From contig WRJQ01000003.1 of NCBI GenBank assembly GCA_009778485.1, positions 1 through 63,842 on the forward strand: a stretch of DNA of 63,842 nt, written 5' to 3'. A program made the position numbers and the translations under genes. Source of the stretch: Oscillospiraceae bacterium (GTDB taxonomy: Bacteria > Bacillota > Clostridia > Oscillospirales > Oscillospiraceae). The notes beneath the pieces are model-generated. The model had not been told where the DNA came from. It ran no database searches and worked only from the letters and a program-made list of their open reading frames with translations. Of this stretch, positions 25,075 through 33,389 are shown in pieces. How positions within the stretch are numbered: position 1 is the stretch's first letter; each line of letters begins with the position of its first letter.

Positions 25075-26451
25075 ATGAAAAGCTCAAGCGATAATAAAGT
25101 CCTGATAAGGATACTGATGGCGGTAGGAGTGGTCGCCCTTGCGGCGATAGTAGTCGGAGCGCTGGTAATGCTGGACATCCTGGACTTCAGCGGGAAGAAG
25201 GATCCGCTGCCGATCGCGCCGCCGACTTCGTCCATCGCTTCGCAGACGCCGTCTGTCTCTGCACCAACAACCACCAAAGACACCAACCCGCCGGAAACGT
25301 ATACTCCATCCCCAACGACGTCGTACTCACCCACGCCCACGCCATCTCCCTCGCCGGAAATATCGGATACTCCACCCGAACCAAGCGAGGTAACAACGCA
25401 TGGAATGCCGGGCGACGGAGGCGAAATCCGCGTCGACGATTCCGCTTCGTTCGAGTTTACCCCGAACATAGAAGGGTTATGGCTCATTTACACAAGTAAC
25501 AACGGAGACGACGACCCGTTCATTGAAATAACCGAAAAGCAAGGCATGTTCATCGCTGAAGACGACGACAGCGGCGTCGAACTCAACGCGTATATCGCCG
25601 TCTATCTTGAGCCGGGCGTCACGTATGTCATAAGGGTAGATTTCTACTATTCCGATATTGGCGGCACCTGCACGCTTACCGCAATACACAGCAGCGACCT
25701 GCTCCGCAACAATGCCTCAATCCCCGGCAGCGGCGGAACAGCCTGGGTTTCAGACGACGCGGGCGATGATGTAGAGTTCCTGTTTATGCCTGAACGCTCG
25801 GGAATGTGGCAGTTCTGGACGGCAGGCGCTTATGACTGCGACCCGTACCTTGAGCTGTATGAGTATCCTGATTATTACATAACAGGCGACGATGACAGCG
25901 GCGGTGAGCTCAACGCGCTGATTTACGTTTACCTGGAGTCGGGGCGCATTTACAGAATCTTAGCCTCAGACTCCTATGGCGACCCCTCGGACTTCTATTT
26001 TTCGGCCCTGTACGATATTGCCGACCCCGGCTCTGACGAGCCGATGCCCGTGCAGCTGTACGGCATCTCAGATTACCACGAAATCCTCAGCGTCGCCCAG
26101 GCAAATGAGCTAACCGCCGTCCTTAGGGAGTTTTATGACACTACCGGCGTCATTACCAGGATAGTGGTCGATAATTTCGAAGAGATGTATGAAGGCCAAT
26201 TTTTGGAAGCCATGTACCAATCGTGCGATTTCTACAATGCTCCGCCATTCGGCTTGTGCATCGGGCTCAACGTCAACTCTGCAAATCCGCAGCTTCAGTT
26301 TATTCGATACAGCGATTACGACTTCTCCGGAATACTGGGCGACGAATGGCTTGACGCACTGCTCCTGGAGGAGTTTGAGTCCGCAAACCGCGGTCCCGCT
26401 ACAGCCGACAAGTGGTTCAAGATGCTGCTCAACGTAGCTTCCAGACTCTAA
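25075..26451 (+). CDS. Membrane-anchored extracellular protein with two PPC-like domains
   Basis: 458 residues from MKSSSDNK (a GTG two codons earlier is equally possible given AAAGGA). One N-terminal helix (about 10-34) is followed by a Pro/Thr/Ser linker (about 45-105). Two related beta domains come next, each ending in an acidic D-D-D-S-G-x-E-L-N-A pattern (EDDDSGVELNAYIAVYLEPG; GDDDSGGELNALIYVYLESG), resembling bacterial pre-peptidase C-terminal domains and perhaps calcium binding. The C-terminal part (about 330-458, IVVDNFEEMYEGQFLEAMYQ) recalls the TPM fold. No catalytic residues were identified. It follows the SLH protein by 46 bases. Confidence 0.7.
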   Translation: MKSSSDNKVLIRILMAVGVVALAAIVVGALVMLDILDFSGKKDPLPIAPPTSSIASQTPSVSAPTTTKDTNPPETYTPSPTTSYSPTPTPSPSPEISDTPPEPSEVTTHGMPGDGGEIRVDDSASFEFTPNIEGLWLIYTSNNGDDDPFIEITEKQGMFIAEDDDSGVELNAYIAVYLEPGVTYVIRVDFYYSDIGGTCTLTAIHSSDLLRNNASIPGSGGTAWVSDDAGDDVEFLFMPERSGMWQFWTAGAYDCDPYLELYEYPDYYITGDDDSGGELNALIYVYLESGRIYRILASDSYGDPSDFYFSALYDIADPGSDEPMPVQLYGISDYHEILSVAQANELTAVLREFYDTTGVITRIVVDNFEEMYEGQFLEAMYQSCDFYNAPPFGLCIGLNVNSANPQLQFIRYSDYDFSGILGDEWLDALLLEEFESANRGPATADKWFKMLLNVASRL

Positions 26452-26467
26452 TTTTCAAGGGGGATTA

Positions 26468-28252
26468 ATGATTATGGAAAAGATTCACGGCGATCTCTTT
26501 GTGGACCTGCTGCACAGCCCATTCTCGCGCAGGGGCTCGTTCTTCGCGTTCGCAAACAGCACGAACGGGCAGGACCTCATCGGAAAATGCACGCTCTGGC
26601 TGTGCAACTGCCGCATCAACATGAACGCGATGTCGGTGGACTTCAGCGCAAACAACGGCTTCCGGCAAGTAAAACTGGAGCTGCTGAAGGACGGAAAAGC
26701 GCTCCCCGCACTCATTTCCACAACACCGTACGAGGTAATCCTGTCGTCGCGCCACGGCAGCGTGAAGTTCGTCATCGGAGAGCGCAAGCTCGTCATGTGC
26801 GAAGGCAGCGACAACCTTGGTCTGAGGATAACTCCTGCGCCCAGGTTCATGGCGCCTGCCGCGCTTGACACAATGGAAGGCAACGGCACAAAAATCATAA
26901 ACTTCGGCGCTACCCGTATACTGCTCCTGCCATTCGCCGGAGAGCTGAGCCTGCGTGGCGGCTCAGTCGATATCACCCCCGACGAGAACGGCGCAATCCG
27001 CTTGGGATTCGAGGACTTCGTGCTCGATCCGGTTCATCGCCCGATGGAAGAATACCCGGACTACGACGAGTGCCTCGCTTCGGTCAAAGCAGACTTCGAC
27101 GGCTTTTGCGCGCGGGTGTGCCCTTCGCTGCCTGCGCAGTACGAACCCGCTCGCCTGCATGCCCTCTGGTGCACCTGGAACCTGATCGTCGATCCCGACG
27201 GCGAGGCCGCGTACACCCGCACGATGGTAAAGATGATCCACAGCATATTCGAATCCGCATTCGTCTGGCAGCAACCAATGCAAGCCGTCTGGCTGTCGAA
27301 CGACCTCGAGCTGGCATGGGAGATCTTCGTCGCCGGCTTCGATCACCTTGACGACAACGGCCGCATGATCGACTCGCTGGGATACCGTAAAAACGTCGGC
27401 GGAGACGGGTTGAAACCGCCGGCTCACGGCATGATGCTGCTCTGGCTGATGGATAACATCGACTTCGCCTCGATCCCAACAGAAAGCAAGGAGTACGTCT
27501 GGGAGGGTATGCGGCGCTGGACCGAGTATTTCATTGAGTTCCGCGACAAGGATCACGACGGGGTGATGGAGTTCCAGAACCAGATCGAGACAGGCTGGGA
27601 GGATTCGCCTTATTACTACGAGATAGGCTTCCCCTGCGCAAGCCCCGACCTAAACGCGTTCATCGCCCTCGCTATGGAGAGTCTCGCGCGCCTCGGCCGC
27701 GACATCGGTAAACCGGAGGATGTCTGCCGGAAATGGGAAAGCTCCTCGAAGGAGCTTGTAACGAAGATCGTCGACCATTTCTGGGATGGGAAGCGATGGT
27801 TCGCGTATAACCCCCTCACAGGGGAGAAGTCGCAGACCGCGAATATTTCGCTATACTGCCCGCTCATTCTCGGCGACCGCCTCCCTAAGGACGTCATCGA
27901 TAAGTCGATAGAGTTCATGTTCAGCCCCGACGGCTTCAACACGCCGTTTGGCCTTGCCTCCGAAGGGCTTACAAGCGACAACTTCAGGCACGGTTTCACG
28001 AGCGGCAGCATAATAGTGCCGGCGGAGTTCCTGATGGTCATGGGGCTTGAGGCGTGCGGCAGGGCGGACCTCGCCGGGCAAGTCGCCAACAACTACTGCG
28101 CTATTATGCGCGACCACGGGTTCTACCATATCCACAACGCCCTGACCGGCAAGGAGGACCGGAGCCTGACCGCTTTCGGCGAACCGGGGCTGTTCTGGTC
28201 GGCATGGGCGTCTTCATGCTACATTTGGATGGCATCGCGCTACGGAGGCTAA
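26468..28252 (+). CDS. GH63/GH37-like (alpha/alpha)6 glycoside hydrolase
   Basis: 594 residues without a signal peptide, so cytoplasmic. The C-terminal two thirds form a helical-barrel glycosidase pattern: RLHALWCTWNL, FVWQQPMQAVWLSNDLELAW, then IETGWEDSPYYYE near 372-384, which matches the W-D/E-D-S-P acid motif of GH63-type enzymes, and FRHGFTSGSIIVPAEFL late in the chain. The N-terminal 200 residues are beta-rich. The likely substrate is an alpha-linked glucoside or mannosylglycerate-type solute; this cannot be decided by reading. AAGGGGG lies before the ATG, and a second Met two codons on is an alternative. The gene ends beside the 254-bp repeat element. Confidence 0.75.
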   Translation: MIMEKIHGDLFVDLLHSPFSRRGSFFAFANSTNGQDLIGKCTLWLCNCRINMNAMSVDFSANNGFRQVKLELLKDGKALPALISTTPYEVILSSRHGSVKFVIGERKLVMCEGSDNLGLRITPAPRFMAPAALDTMEGNGTKIINFGATRILLLPFAGELSLRGGSVDITPDENGAIRLGFEDFVLDPVHRPMEEYPDYDECLASVKADFDGFCARVCPSLPAQYEPARLHALWCTWNLIVDPDGEAAYTRTMVKMIHSIFESAFVWQQPMQAVWLSNDLELAWEIFVAGFDHLDDNGRMIDSLGYRKNVGGDGLKPPAHGMMLLWLMDNIDFASIPTESKEYVWEGMRRWTEYFIEFRDKDHDGVMEFQNQIETGWEDSPYYYEIGFPCASPDLNAFIALAMESLARLGRDIGKPEDVCRKWESSSKELVTKIVDHFWDGKRWFAYNPLTGEKSQTANISLYCPLILGDRLPKDVIDKSIEFMFSPDGFNTPFGLASEGLTSDNFRHGFTSGSIIVPAEFLMVMGLEACGRADLAGQVANNYCAIMRDHGFYHIHNALTGKEDRSLTAFGEPGLFWSAWASSCYIWMASRYGG

Positions 28253-28260
28253 TAATAGGG

Positions 28261-28514
28261 TGTCTGTTCAGGTACCCACTACCTCCAGGCGCTTCATTTC
28301 ATTTCTTTCGCTCGAATGCGCATCCATGCGCATACTCGCGCGCTCCGCATAACTTCCATATGTATCGAATCGAAGCCTGCTTCGATTCGAAGAGGAGCTG
28401 CGATGAAGCGAGCGAGCGTTACAGCTTGCTGTAATGCGAGACTTAGCGCAATCCGCAGCGACGAGCTTCGCTTGCGAAATGAAATTGAAGCGCCTGGACG
28501 GGGTACCTGAACAG
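28261..28514. mobile_element. Family 1 MITE-like element, complete copy
   Basis: 254 bp with inverted ends: TGTCTGTTCAGGTACCC plus CCAGGCGCTTCA on the left, TGAAGCGCCTGG plus GGGTACCTGAACAG on the right. The interior contains palindromic words (TCGAATCGAAGC..GCTTCGATTCGA, ACAGCTTGCTGT, GCGCATCCATGCGC) and no open reading frame. It fills the 292-base gap between two convergent genes. A nearly identical stretch in the opposite orientation begins at 63694. The size, inverted ends and lack of coding capacity fit a non-autonomous miniature element. Confidence 0.85.
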
Positions 28515-28544
28515 TTATATAATTAGAACCCCTCCCCCGCCTTC

Positions 28545-29666
28545 TCAGGACTCAGGCTCTTTTATGATTATCGCGCCATGCGGGCAAAGCTCCTGGCAGC
28601 AGAAGCAACGGATGCATCTGCCGTAATCATAAACCGGAGCCTTTGCCTTATCGCCGTCCTGCAAGTTCAGCGCTTTCGGCGAAATTGGGCAAATATCTAT
28701 ACAATCCCCGCAGCGTTTGCACTTTTCTTCAAGAATGTACGGCTTGGGCACCCCCGCGTCGTTTCCAAAGGAGAATACCCCCGCCCCCCGCACATTGCTG
28801 ATCGGGTTGCGGTTGATGTTGAAATCGCGCGAGACAAGGCCCTCCGGGTCGTCGCCCAGATATGTGATCTCGTCGCTCAGGAACGTGCCGTGCCCGGCCT
28901 GCCTCCCTAGGGAAACAGTATAGGAATACTCCGGATTGACATCCACAAGCCTGCACACCGTTGCGTCCAGAGCAATCGGATCCGCGGAGAGAAGCAGCAC
29001 ATTCATTTTCTTCGGGTCGCCGTTCATCGGCCCGTTGCCCTCCATGGCGACAATGCCGTCCATGATATACAGCCTCGGTTTGAGATACATATTCAGCTCT
29101 ATGAGCATACGCGCGAAGTCCGCCGGACGCTGGAGCTGCTGGTGATAGGCGCCCTTTCGCCTCCCGGGCACGCAGCCAAACTGGTTTTTCACCGCGCCTG
29201 TCAGCTTTAGGAAACCTTGCGTCTTGAGCTTTGGCAGGCTGATGATACCGTCGCAGTCAAGCGCTCCGTTGGCTATGAAGAACTCCTGTGTGCCTGTGTT
29301 CACTTCGCGGCCGTTGATAAAGTCCGCGAGAGGTATGTTCAGCGACTCGGCGACTTCCAGGAATCCTGTCGCTTCGGCTGCCTCTGTAGCGGCTTCCTCA
29401 GAGGTCCCGCGACCGGGAGAATCGCCATAGGACAGCGACGCTCCGGCTGCCATGAAAACTTCGCAGACTGCTCTGAACACTGTGGGATGCGTGGTTGCGC
29501 AGCGATCCGGGGATACGGCCATGATCCAGTTCGGCTTAAGCAGAATCCTCTCATCGGGCGCTACGAACTCACCCGCGCCGCCGAGCAACCCGATTCCTCT
29601 TTGCACTGCGGCCGTCACTGCGTCTTGTTCATAACTATCGCAGCGTATAACAGCTACTTTTGACAT
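28545..29666 (-). CDS. DUF362 protein with ferredoxin tail
   Basis: 373 residues from MSKVAVIR, chosen because GGAGGGAG lies just before it. The DUF362 part (about 1-300) has LLKPNWIMAV, YGDSPGRG, ISLPKLKTQGFLKLTGAVKN and FGCVPGRRKGAYH. The C-terminal 70 residues carry two [4Fe-4S] motifs (CKRCGDCIDICPISP and CIRCFCCQELCPHGA). The biochemical role of the family is not established; it is common in anaerobes next to redox and metal genes. It is the last gene of a unit with the CbiMQO transporter (32 bases after cbiO). Confidence 0.88.
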   Translation of the reverse strand: MSKVAVIRCDSYEQDAVTAAVQRGIGLLGGAGEFVAPDERILLKPNWIMAVSPDRCATTHPTVFRAVCEVFMAAGASLSYGDSPGRGTSEEAATEAAEATGFLEVAESLNIPLADFINGREVNTGTQEFFIANGALDCDGIISLPKLKTQGFLKLTGAVKNQFGCVPGRRKGAYHQQLQRPADFARMLIELNMYLKPRLYIMDGIVAMEGNGPMNGDPKKMNVLLLSADPIALDATVCRLVDVNPEYSYTVSLGRQAGHGTFLSDEITYLGDDPEGLVSRDFNINRNPISNVRGAGVFSFGNDAGVPKPYILEEKCKRCGDCIDICPISPKALNLQDGDKAKAPVYDYGRCIRCFCCQELCPHGAIIIKEPES

Positions 29667-29698
29667 GTCTCTCCCTCCAATATTTGTGTCGATTTGCA

Positions 29699-30472
29699 CT
29701 ACAACCCTGCAGCTTCCAGCTTACGGGCGTTAAAAAGAATATCCCTTGGGCCATCCTCCATAACGCTCCCCTCGCGAATCAGCAAGACACGCGAACAAGT
29801 CTCAGCGGCGAAAGCCATATCGTGCGTCGCAATCAGCTTGCCTTGAGGCAAGCCGGAGACGATCTGCGCAAGATTTCGCTTAGCGCGCGGGTCAAGGTAG
29901 GCGGTCGGCTCGTCAAAGAGCAACAAATCAGGCTTCATCGCAAGCACTGTCGCGATAGCAGCGAGCCGCTTCTCCCCTCCCGAGAGCTTAAGCGGAGAGC
30001 GGTCAGCCAAATGCGCTATCCCGAGGCTTGACAAGGCGGCGTCCACGCGCTGAACCGTCTCGGCTTCTTCGATGCCGAAGCTGCGCGGCCCAAACGCGAC
30101 GTCTTCATAAATGCCGGGCATGAAGAGCTGGTCGTCCGGGTTCTGGAAGACGACTCCCACCCGCGCTCTGAGTTCCCGTAAGGTATCTTTGCCCGTTCGT
30201 TGCGTCAGGACCAGTTCGGGCTTCACAGCGCCGCGCGCTGCTTGCGCAGGCGCGTTTTTTTGCTCGTCCGGACCGGCGGCGCTGCTGTGCAAACTGATTT
30301 CGCCCGCTATCGGCGGCAACACGCCGACAATAGCCAACAGCAACGTAGTCTTCCCCGCTCCGTTTGCGCCTATCAGCGCGACGCTTTCCCCTGCCTCGAT
30401 GCTAAAACTTAAGTCCTCTATCGCGCGTGTGCCGTCCGCGTATTCAACTGACAAGTTACTGACTCTAAGCAT
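29699..30472 (-). CDS. cbiO: ECF metal transporter ATPase
   Basis: 257 residues. Walker A GANGAGKT lies at 35-42, the Q-loop FQNPDDQLF is typical of CbiO, the signature is LSGGEKR, and Walker B LLLFDEPTAYLDP is followed by ATHDM. It powers uptake of cobalt or nickel with CbiM and CbiQ. There is an extra stretch of about 25 residues between Walker A and the Q-loop (about 62-90, Ala/Pro/Gln-rich, PDEQKNAPAQAARG) compared with the usual protein. It lies between cbiQ and the DUF362 gene on one transcript. Confidence 0.92.
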   Translation of the reverse strand: MLRVSNLSVEYADGTRAIEDLSFSIEAGESVALIGANGAGKTTLLLAIVGVLPPIAGEISLHSSAAGPDEQKNAPAQAARGAVKPELVLTQRTGKDTLRELRARVGVVFQNPDDQLFMPGIYEDVAFGPRSFGIEEAETVQRVDAALSSLGIAHLADRSPLKLSGGEKRLAAIATVLAMKPDLLLFDEPTAYLDPRAKRNLAQIVSGLPQGKLIATHDMAFAAETCSRVLLIREGSVMEDGPRDILFNARKLEAAGL

Positions 30473-30487
30473 GTTACAAATAACTCC

Positions 30488-31264
30488 TCAGTACAATGGT
30501 ACTACCCGCAGGAGTACAGACGGAACGCACACAATCAGCATAACGATAATATCCGACGGCTTAATCCTCCTTCGGGCTGGCGGAATGTGTTTTAACGAGT
30601 AGCCGCGGCAGCACATTGCCGCGTGGACGCGCTCCGCCCTGTCGAATCCGCGCAGAAGCAGATGCCCGGCAAAAGACCCCATATGTTTCATTTCAAGAGC
30701 CTTTTTCTTACCGGAGCGCAGCCTGTAAGCGATTATCATCGAGCGTACTTCCTCAAGCAGCACGCCGACATAGCGGTAGGTCATCTCGAAAACCATAACA
30801 AAAACAGAAGGCGCGCGCATCCTCCGAAGCTGGGCGGTAAGCTCGGTAAGAGGAGTCGTTGCCACCAGTATGAGCGCGGCCATGACGCACAAGTACATTT
30901 TCAGCATAATAGTCGCAAGTGACACAATGCCCAGGCTTACAGTCACGCCGCCAAGCGTAAACGCCGCTGTTGTGTCAAGTATCGCATTGGTTATGCCGGC
31001 GAACAAGCAAAACGGCAGAGCTATCAGCACGCGCGACAGCAGCAGCTTGTACGGCGATTCAGAGAGCGCCATCATGATAAACGGGTAGAAAAGATACGGC
31101 GCTGCGCGTATGAAATCGTATCTGCCGTACGATGCTACTGTCACGATAAAAACAAGCGACGCTACCAGCTTCGCCAGCGGATGCAGGCGGTGGACGGCCG
31201 TCCGCCCGGCAGCAAGGCTCTCCAGCGCGCGAAGTTCGCGAACGCGAGCGCCGGCGTCAGGCAT
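30488..31264 (-). CDS. cbiQ: ECF metal transporter T-component
   Basis: 258 residues from MPDAGARVRELRALES, overlapping the end of cbiM by 8 bases (an upstream Met 22 codons earlier would lie deeper inside cbiM). About five membrane helices are followed by coupling helices with the family motifs RRMRAPSVFVMVFEMTYRYV and LLLRGFDRAERVHAAMCCRG (A-R-G type). It connects the CbiO ATPase to CbiM. Cobalt and nickel systems share this subunit. Confidence 0.9.
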   Translation of the reverse strand: MPDAGARVRELRALESLAAGRTAVHRLHPLAKLVASLVFIVTVASYGRYDFIRAAPYLFYPFIMMALSESPYKLLLSRVLIALPFCLFAGITNAILDTTAAFTLGGVTVSLGIVSLATIMLKMYLCVMAALILVATTPLTELTAQLRRMRAPSVFVMVFEMTYRYVGVLLEEVRSMIIAYRLRSGKKKALEMKHMGSFAGHLLLRGFDRAERVHAAMCCRGYSLKHIPPARRRIKPSDIIVMLIVCVPSVLLRVVPLY

Positions 31265-32351
31265 CGGCTCCGGCTGCTTCCCTCTTCCTCTTCTTAACAA
31301 GAGAAATCGAGAGCCCGGCGGCGCCCGCAACTACGAATGTAATGGCTGCGCCAATAAGGCCCGAAGCGGATGTACCGGCCGCGTTCTCCCCATCGTATGA
31401 AAAAGAGTAATCAGGTAAAACGGCAGTTGCGTCACGAATGCCGGCCGCGCGGACATGCAATGCTCCCGCTGTACTCGACTCCTCCGGGTGCCCGGACTGT
31501 TCATCCGCCTGAGCGGCGCCCGGCACTACTGCGGCTGCGCCCGGCGCTTCCGCGGCGGTTTTTTCCAGTGTGCCTTCAACCGCCCACTCAAGGCCGTCCG
31601 GATTCTTCGATGCTAGGAGCGACAAGGCTCCCCCCGCCAGGACAGCTAAAACAGCTATCGCGGCCACCGTCTTTTTCACCGGGATACCGTCAAGCTTCCC
31701 GCCCGCTAATGAAGCAGTAACTACTTCAGGACGTGCTCTATGCACAAAGCACAGCACCGCTGCTGTGACTATCCCCTCCACTATCCCAATGACCAGGTGT
31801 ATCGGCAGCATAAGCGCAGTAAAGGTTCCGACCGGCAACTGCGCCACACCGGATAGCATCACTTGCAGCACTACGCAGGATGCCCCAAGCACGAGGGCTG
31901 CCGTTGCGGAGATGACAGAGGCCGCGCTCAGCCGCCTGTAGCTGACTGCGGTCCTAAAAATGGGTTTGAATACCAGCGGGTACACCAGCAGGCACGGAAT
32001 GACGCCAAGATTAAAAATGTTACAGCCGAGCGCAAGCAGTCCGCCATCCGCAAAAAAGAGGCATTGGATAATCAAAACCGCCGTCATTGATAAGAAGGCC
32101 GGAACGCCGCCAAGCAACCCCGCAAGGAGTATCCCTCCCCCGATGTGCCCGGATGAGCCGGTGCCGGGTATTGTGAAGTTTATCATCTGCCCGGCAAAAA
32201 CCAATGCGCCCGCCACTCCGATGAGCGGTACTTTCTTCTCGCTGAACTCATCTTTCTTTACTCGCGCCACCGATATCCCCACAGCAGCGACGCCGACTGC
32301 GTCCGCAGCCAGCGCTACCACCGGGGATAGCAGCGCATCCGCCATGTGCAT
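31257..32351 (-). CDS. cbiM: Fused CbiM-CbiN cobalt/nickel permease
   Basis: 364 residues. The first 210 are CbiM: MHMADALLSP, where the N-terminal Met and His2 bind metal in this family, and SSGHIGGGILLAG with the second His. The last 150 contain a helix, NPDGLEWAVEGT (a CbiN hallmark), a long low-complexity Ala/Glu linker and a final helix, so CbiN is fused to CbiM. It is the first gene of cbiM-cbiQ-cbiO-DUF362. No cobalamin riboswitch signature was seen upstream, which leaves nickel as likely as cobalt. The 204-bp family 2 element lies in its upstream region. Confidence 0.9.
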   Translation of the reverse strand: MHMADALLSPVVALAADAVGVAAVGISVARVKKDEFSEKKVPLIGVAGALVFAGQMINFTIPGTGSSGHIGGGILLAGLLGGVPAFLSMTAVLIIQCLFFADGGLLALGCNIFNLGVIPCLLVYPLVFKPIFRTAVSYRRLSAASVISATAALVLGASCVVLQVMLSGVAQLPVGTFTALMLPIHLVIGIVEGIVTAAVLCFVHRARPEVVTASLAGGKLDGIPVKKTVAAIAVLAVLAGGALSLLASKNPDGLEWAVEGTLEKTAAEAPGAAAVVPGAAQADEQSGHPEESSTAGALHVRAAGIRDATAVLPDYSFSYDGENAAGTSASGLIGAAITFVVAGAAGLSISLVKKRKREAAGADA

Positions 32352-32387
32352 ACTACGTGGTCCTCTCGTCTTTGTGTCAGAAAATGC

Positions 32388-32591
32388 TAGGAGCCTTGGA
32401 CAAAAGTCGCGTCATTAGATAGGTGCCGATTGTTTTCGCCTGTTTTGCAGGGTTTACGCTGAACAAAGTTCAGCGGGGGCGAATACTTGGCTGTATTTAA
32501 CCGAAAATCGCGCAAAACAGGCGGAAAGAGGCGGTGCAAAGCCGGCAGCGCCGGCTCTAGATGATGGCGGGAGTTTTGTCCGAGGCTCCTA
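32388..32591. mobile_element. Family 2 MITE-like element with nested hairpins
   Basis: 204 bp. The ends are inverted: TAGGAGCCTTGGACAAAA (32388-32405) and TTTTGTCCGAGGCTCCTA (32574-32591), with one mismatch in 18. Inside, GCCTGTTTTGC pairs with GCAAAACAGGC, GCTGAACAAAGTTCAGC is a tight hairpin and AGCCGGCAGCGCCGGCT is another. There is no reading frame of note. Its right end supplies the stop codon of the neighbouring HoxU-like gene. It occupies nearly the whole gap between that gene and cbiM. Confidence 0.8.
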
Positions 32592-33389
32592 AACTCCGAA
32601 TGTTTTTGCCATGGTGTCCGTCATCGCCTTACGCCTGCAGTCAGGGCATAGATCGGGCGGTTCAGTGCCGGCGTGCACCGACGCGCGATAATGCTCAAAG
32701 GCTGTCCCTGTGACAGCGCCGCAGCGCGAACAGCGCGTAAGCGTTAGTGTCTTGTTCCAAATGGTGCGCTCGTCGCCATCCTCCGCGACTTCAATCGCGC
32801 CCGTCGGGCATACAGCCGCGCAACTCCCGCAGCCAACGCAGACGGTCGCGGGTTCGTCATACGGAGTCGATATCTTCTTCGCAGTCCCCCTGCCAACCGA
32901 AGAAATGGCACCGGTACCAAGGGTTTGGCATGCCTTTGCGCACAAACCGCAGAGGATACACTTCCCATCTCCCGACTGTACTTCATAACGCGCGCCGTCA
33001 GGAGCCCCGAATTCCCTGCAAAGCTCTGCTATCTCCTCACTTGCGGGAGCGCTTGCGCGCAACAGGGCCAGCAAAATCCCTCTGTTCCTGCGGACACGCT
33101 CGCTGTCCGTATAGACGACGCATTCCGCTTCCACAGGGTAAATACATGCGGCGACAATCTCTCGGCGGGGCTTCTTATCACTGAAGCTCCCGCTCTGAGC
33201 GCCTTCTCCGCGTCCGGTATCGCCTCTGCCTGTCTCCACCTCAACAGTGCATAGGCGGCAACAGCCCTGCCCCTGCAAACCCTCATGGTGGCAAAGGGAC
33301 GCAATCCGAATCCCGGCTCGCGTCGCAATATCAAGCAGGTACTCTCCCCGCTCACAGGAGACTTCCTTTCCGTCGATCGTTACAATCAA
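32589..33389 (-). CDS. HoxU/NuoG-N-terminus-like iron-sulfur subunit
   Basis: 266 residues. An N-terminal [2Fe-2S] ferredoxin fold (MIVTIDGKEVSCERGEYLLD; Cys in LCHHEG, CCRLC and AACIYPV) is followed by two [4Fe-4S] motifs (CILCGLCAKACQT and CVGCGSCAAVCPT). A C-terminal CSRCG..LCPDCRRK pair looks like a zinc ribbon, which is not usual in HoxU. It is the last gene of the six-gene oxidoreductase operon and overlaps the NuoF-like gene by 4 bases. It probably wires the flavin subunit to the tungsten subunits. The stop codon lies in the family 2 element. Confidence 0.85.
   Translation of the reverse strand: MIVTIDGKEVSCERGEYLLDIATRAGIRIASLCHHEGLQGQGCCRLCTVEVETGRGDTGRGEGAQSGSFSDKKPRREIVAACIYPVEAECVVYTDSERVRRNRGILLALLRASAPASEEIAELCREFGAPDGARYEVQSGDGKCILCGLCAKACQTLGTGAISSVGRGTAKKISTPYDEPATVCVGCGSCAAVCPTGAIEVAEDGDERTIWNKTLTLTRCSRCGAVTGTAFEHYRASVHAGTEPPDLCPDCRRKAMTDTMAKTFGV

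Noticed and set aside
28261-28514. A small gene or tRNA in the gap between the glycosidase and DUF362 genes
   Set aside because: Only short frames with no ribosome site, and no cloverleaf; inverted ends and a second copy show it is a repeat.
32352-32588. Cobalamin riboswitch in front of cbiM
   Set aside because: No B12-box-like sequence was seen; the gap is filled by the family 2 element.
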